Assembly: GCA_947259115.1 (NCBI GenBank)
Contig: CAMYKS010000034.1
Location: 1-64,000 of the forward strand
Direction of reading: 5' to 3'
Length of the DNA: 64,000 nucleotides
DNA from: an uncultured Desulfobulbaceae bacterium
GTDB lineage: Bacteria; Desulfobacterota; Desulfobulbia; Desulfobulbales; BM004
Position numbers and translations under genes: made by a program
In this document: piece after piece, positions 61,977-64,000 of the stretch
Numbering within the stretch: position 1 is the first letter of the stretch
How the letters are laid out: every line of letters starts with the position of its first letter
The notes under the pieces: model-generated
Database searches by the model: none
What the model saw: only the letters and a program-made list of their open reading frames with translations
What the model was told of the DNA's origin: nothing

Positions 61977-62006
61977 GGCCATGGTTTTTAACCATGGCCT
62001 TTTTTT
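61977..62006 (+). terminator. Rho-independent terminator
   Basis: GGCCATGGTT and AACCATGGCC form a perfect 10-bp stem with a TTT loop, directly followed by seven Ts. It ends transcription of the 61137-61946 gene. Confidence 0.9.
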
Positions 62007-62084
62007 ATCAACGCACAACTATTACGCAGGGTGTAAATAATCACATTACTTCATATATGCCATTATACGTGCAGCAAAAGCTGC

Positions 62085-62105
62085 AAGTGACACAATTTGT
62101 CACTT
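62085..62105. promoter_or_regulatory. Palindrome, 8-bp arms
   Basis: AAGTGACA, five bases, TGTCACTT. It lies some 220 bases upstream of the sigma-54-type promoter of the binding-protein gene, so it might be an enhancer site. No regulator is assigned. Confidence 0.4.
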
Positions 62106-62321
62106 TTCCAGGCAAGAGAATTTGTCTGCCACGCTATCCCGTTAATTGAGCAATAAATCTCTATGTCACATTGTGGTATAATGGTTTTTGCAGATGAATG
62201 GTCATTGTGAAAAAAAAAGCAATGAAATCGTTACGTTCTGTTTGTGTCACTTTGGTGTCTAATTTGCGTATCTCTGTAATTTCTTGATTTGCTTGGTGAA
62301 ATTGCAAGCGAATATGATTTC

Positions 62322-62337
62322 TGGTGCAAGGTTTGCA
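62322..62337 (+). promoter_or_regulatory. Candidate sigma-54 promoter
   Basis: TGGTGCAAGGTTTGCA has GG and GC spaced by ten and TTTGCA at -12. The -24 half departs from TGGCAC. It lies about 100 bases before ATG 62440. Confidence 0.5.
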
Positions 62338-62439
62338 TAAATCATATGGATGCCGGCAATCGGCACCTTCCTTATTCAGCATGATTAAAGCGGAACAGGC
62401 GTATTCTGCAAAAATCCATAGACAAATTGGAGGAGAAAA

Positions 62440-63234
62440 ATGAAGAAACGAATGCTTATGGGATTGGTTATTTCTTTGAGTCTGATACTGGCTGGTGCTT
62501 TTACCGCCGGGGCTGCAGAAGTTCACCTCTGGGGCTCCACCACCTGCCAGAAACGCTTTCTGGAGCCAGGCGCCAAGGCCTTGGAAGAGGCGACCGGCGT
62601 CAAGATCAAGGTCTTCGGGGTCGGTACCGGCAAGGGCATGCTGGCCCTTTTCGAGGGCAAGACCAACGTGGCAATATCTTCCAATGTGCTTGAGGGGAGC
62701 GTTAATTCAGCCCAAAAGGTTCGCAAGAAAGAAGGCCAGGAGCCCATCGATGTACCGGAAGGGCTTCAGTATCATACCATCACTGAAGACATCATTGTGC
62801 CCATCGTGCATAAGGATAACCCGGTTGACAGTTTGACCTGGGAGCAGTTAGCCAAGCTCAATACCGGAGAAATCACAAACTGGAAGGAAGTGGGTGGCCC
62901 GGATATGCCCGTACAGGTTATTACCAGCCATGCAGGCAGCTCTACCAAAGCGGTTTTCCAGAAAATGGTAATGAATAAGGCTGCTTACTCCCCTGATGCG
63001 GAACTGGTGAAAAGCACGCGGCTTGAGCTCAATCTTGTTTCCAAGAACAAGGGGGGTGTCGGTGCAGTGAGTAAGGGTTTCTTTAACCTGAATCCCGGTA
63101 ATACAAAGACCGTTGCAACGAAAAAAATCTCCAGGCCTCTGGGCTTGATCACCATCGGCGACCCGGACCCTGATGTCCAGAAGGTCATTGATTTTTTCCG
63201 TTCGGCTGAAGGCAAAAAATATATCCTGGAATAA
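62440..63234 (+). CDS. PstS-like phosphate-type periplasmic binding protein (orphan)
   Basis: 264 residues. A signal peptide (GLVISLSLILAGAFTAGAA) is followed by VHLWGSTTCQKRFLEPGAKALEEATG and GTGKGMLALFEG, the ligand loops of the PstS family, with TSHAGSSTKAVFQKMV later. GGAGGAG precedes ATG 62440. No pstCAB genes follow; the next gene is a chemoreceptor. It may serve as a phosphate or oxyanion sensor in place of uptake (inference). Confidence 0.85.
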   Translation: MKKRMLMGLVISLSLILAGAFTAGAAEVHLWGSTTCQKRFLEPGAKALEEATGVKIKVFGVGTGKGMLALFEGKTNVAISSNVLEGSVNSAQKVRKKEGQEPIDVPEGLQYHTITEDIIVPIVHKDNPVDSLTWEQLAKLNTGEITNWKEVGGPDMPVQVITSHAGSSTKAVFQKMVMNKAAYSPDAELVKSTRLELNLVSKNKGGVGAVSKGFFNLNPGNTKTVATKKISRPLGLITIGDPDPDVQKVIDFFRSAEGKKYILE

Positions 63235-63279
63235 TTTGTGAGGGCATGTGAACTGTTTGCTTTATTTACTTTGTAAATT

Positions 63280-63321
63280 GCCGGCTGTCTTGCGGTTTTT
63301 GGATGCTGTAAGACAGCCGGC
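63280..63321. terminator. Strong hairpin downstream of the binding-protein gene
   Basis: GCCGGCTGTCTT and AAGACAGCCGGC are perfectly complementary 12-base arms with an 18-base loop. No T-run follows, so it may be an mRNA-stabilising or factor-dependent hairpin. Confidence 0.55.
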
Positions 63322-63448
63322 TGCCCACTGGCACTTCTCTTTGCTTTGGGCAGGGTGAACGGTATGATCCGGCAGAGGATGCTCCACAGAATCGGAGGCT
63401 GAATTATATGCCTGGTAGTTAACTTATGGGTTGCAGGGGGGAACTAAG

Positions 63449-64000
63449 ATGAAATTAACGATCCAAAGAAAGCTTATTCTGGGCTTTACCGCTGTTGCGG
63501 TTCTCTGTGCCGTAGTCGGGTATGTGGGTTGGAATGGCGTGGGCCGGCTGGAGAAAAATATCCAGCAGGCCGGGAAAACCAGTTTTCCTGCCCTGCAGGC
63601 GATATCAGTCCTGAAGGAATCCCAGCTGGCAATCAAGGCATCGGAGCGCACTCTGCTCAATCCATCCCTTGACCTTGAGAAACGCAAAGAAGAGTATGAG
63701 AAGATAAATGCTGCATTCGAAAAGGCTGATCGAGCAATAGATATTTATACGTCCATGGACCATTCCGAAGAAGTAACTGCTGCCTGGACAGAGTTTGAAA
63801 AAAGTTGGGCTGCCTGGCAGGCAGATGTTGAAGAGTTTGTCAAACTCAGCGGTAATATTGATTCCATCCAGATCAGAGATCCCCAGAAGCTGGCCATGGA
63901 GGTGGAAAAAAACTTCGGCGAGTACCGGACCTGGGCTGCTGAGTCTGTGCGGGCTGTCCTGGAACAACAGGAGTTTTCCGGCGACCTTGATCCGGACAAT
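63449..64000 (+). CDS. Methyl-accepting chemotaxis protein, cut by the window end
   Basis: The first 184 residues are present, open to the last base. KLTIQRKLILGFTAVAVLCAVV is a first membrane segment. The following region, VGRLEKNIQQAG onward with repeated E/K heptads, resembles a four-helix-bundle periplasmic sensor domain. HAMP and the signalling hairpin would lie beyond 64000. GGGGGGAAC lies before ATG 63449. The gene is 214 bases downstream of the orphan PstS-like protein, on the same strand. Confidence 0.8.
   Translation, partial: MKLTIQRKLILGFTAVAVLCAVVGYVGWNGVGRLEKNIQQAGKTSFPALQAISVLKESQLAIKASERTLLNPSLDLEKRKEEYEKINAAFEKADRAIDIYTSMDHSEEVTAAWTEFEKSWAAWQADVEEFVKLSGNIDSIQIRDPQKLAMEVEKNFGEYRTWAAESVRAVLEQQEFSGDLDPDN

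Larger units (their letters stand above)
62007..62439. promoter_or_regulatory. Regulatory region of the PstS-like gene
   Basis: 433 bases without a gene. A hairpin GCAGC/GCTGC and the palindrome at 62085-62105 lie at its left, and the sigma-54-type promoter at 62322-62337 near the gene. Confidence 0.5.

Noticed and set aside
62161-62526. 121-codon minus-strand open frame at the PstS-like start
   Set aside because: It covers the promoter and signal-peptide region of the binding protein and resembles no known protein.

Overview
The window reads as chromosomal DNA of an anaerobic deltaproteobacterium-like organism (Desulfobacterota, perhaps Desulfobulbales). This is inferred from gene content, not from a marker gene: many c-type multiheme cytochromes (a tetraheme c3-like protein and an MtrA/MtrB-type porin-cytochrome set), several chemoreceptors and hybrid kinases, a macro-domain protein, LOG and EttA. 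No rRNA, tRNA or CRISPR array was recognised.

Layout. (1) 1-12000: a surface-glycan island on the + strand, with two sulfotransferases flanking a nonulosonic-acid set (NeuB-like synthase, SDR, aldehyde dehydrogenase, CMP-nonulosonate synthetase), a full-length transketolase and two tandemly duplicated surface-carbohydrate transferase-like proteins. (2) 12250-16500: a phospholipid head-group cassette: TAM41-like cytidylyltransferase, diacylglycerol/ceramide-kinase family protein, CDP-alcohol phosphotransferase with a degenerate N-terminal domain, and a metallophosphoesterase. (3) 17100-19230: LptG and LptF, the latter split near its C-terminus by a frameshift. (4) 19500-30350: two nucleotidyltransferases and what looks like a complete bacterial ceramide pathway: bCerS-like acyltransferase, acyl-ACP synthetase, CerR-like reductase, dedicated ACP and serine palmitoyltransferase, followed by an MsbA-like exporter. 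(5) 30365-31730: LptB and LptC. Regions 2 to 5 together look like one locus that makes a phosphosphingolipid and moves it towards the outer membrane. A sigma-54-type promoter and a CRP/FNR-type palindrome lie in front of the acyl-ACP synthetase operon.

(6) 32000-37500: mixed housekeeping genes (START-like exported protein, KDPG aldolase, rhodanese, EttA, M15 peptidase). (7) 37700-44000: an extracellular electron-transfer conduit: decaheme MtrA/DmsE-like cytochrome, MtrB-like barrel, a periplasmic binding protein and a 13-heme lipoprotein. A chemoreceptor, a CheY-like protein and a hybrid histidine kinase follow. (8) 49800-64000: a delta-class-like carbonic anhydrase, two CLC channels, assorted exported proteins, a macrodomain protein, a membrane-bound XRE regulator with an EF-hand/dockerin-like tail, a tetraheme cytochrome, a LOG protein, an orphan PstS-like binding protein, and a chemoreceptor cut by the window end.

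Mobile or repeated DNA is small and non-autonomous: a 263-bp element in two copies (one carrying a nested 307-bp structured insertion with a 10-bp target duplication), a 108-bp MITE with a truncated second copy, a 6 x 17-bp tandem array at the left edge, and a PIN-toxin remnant.
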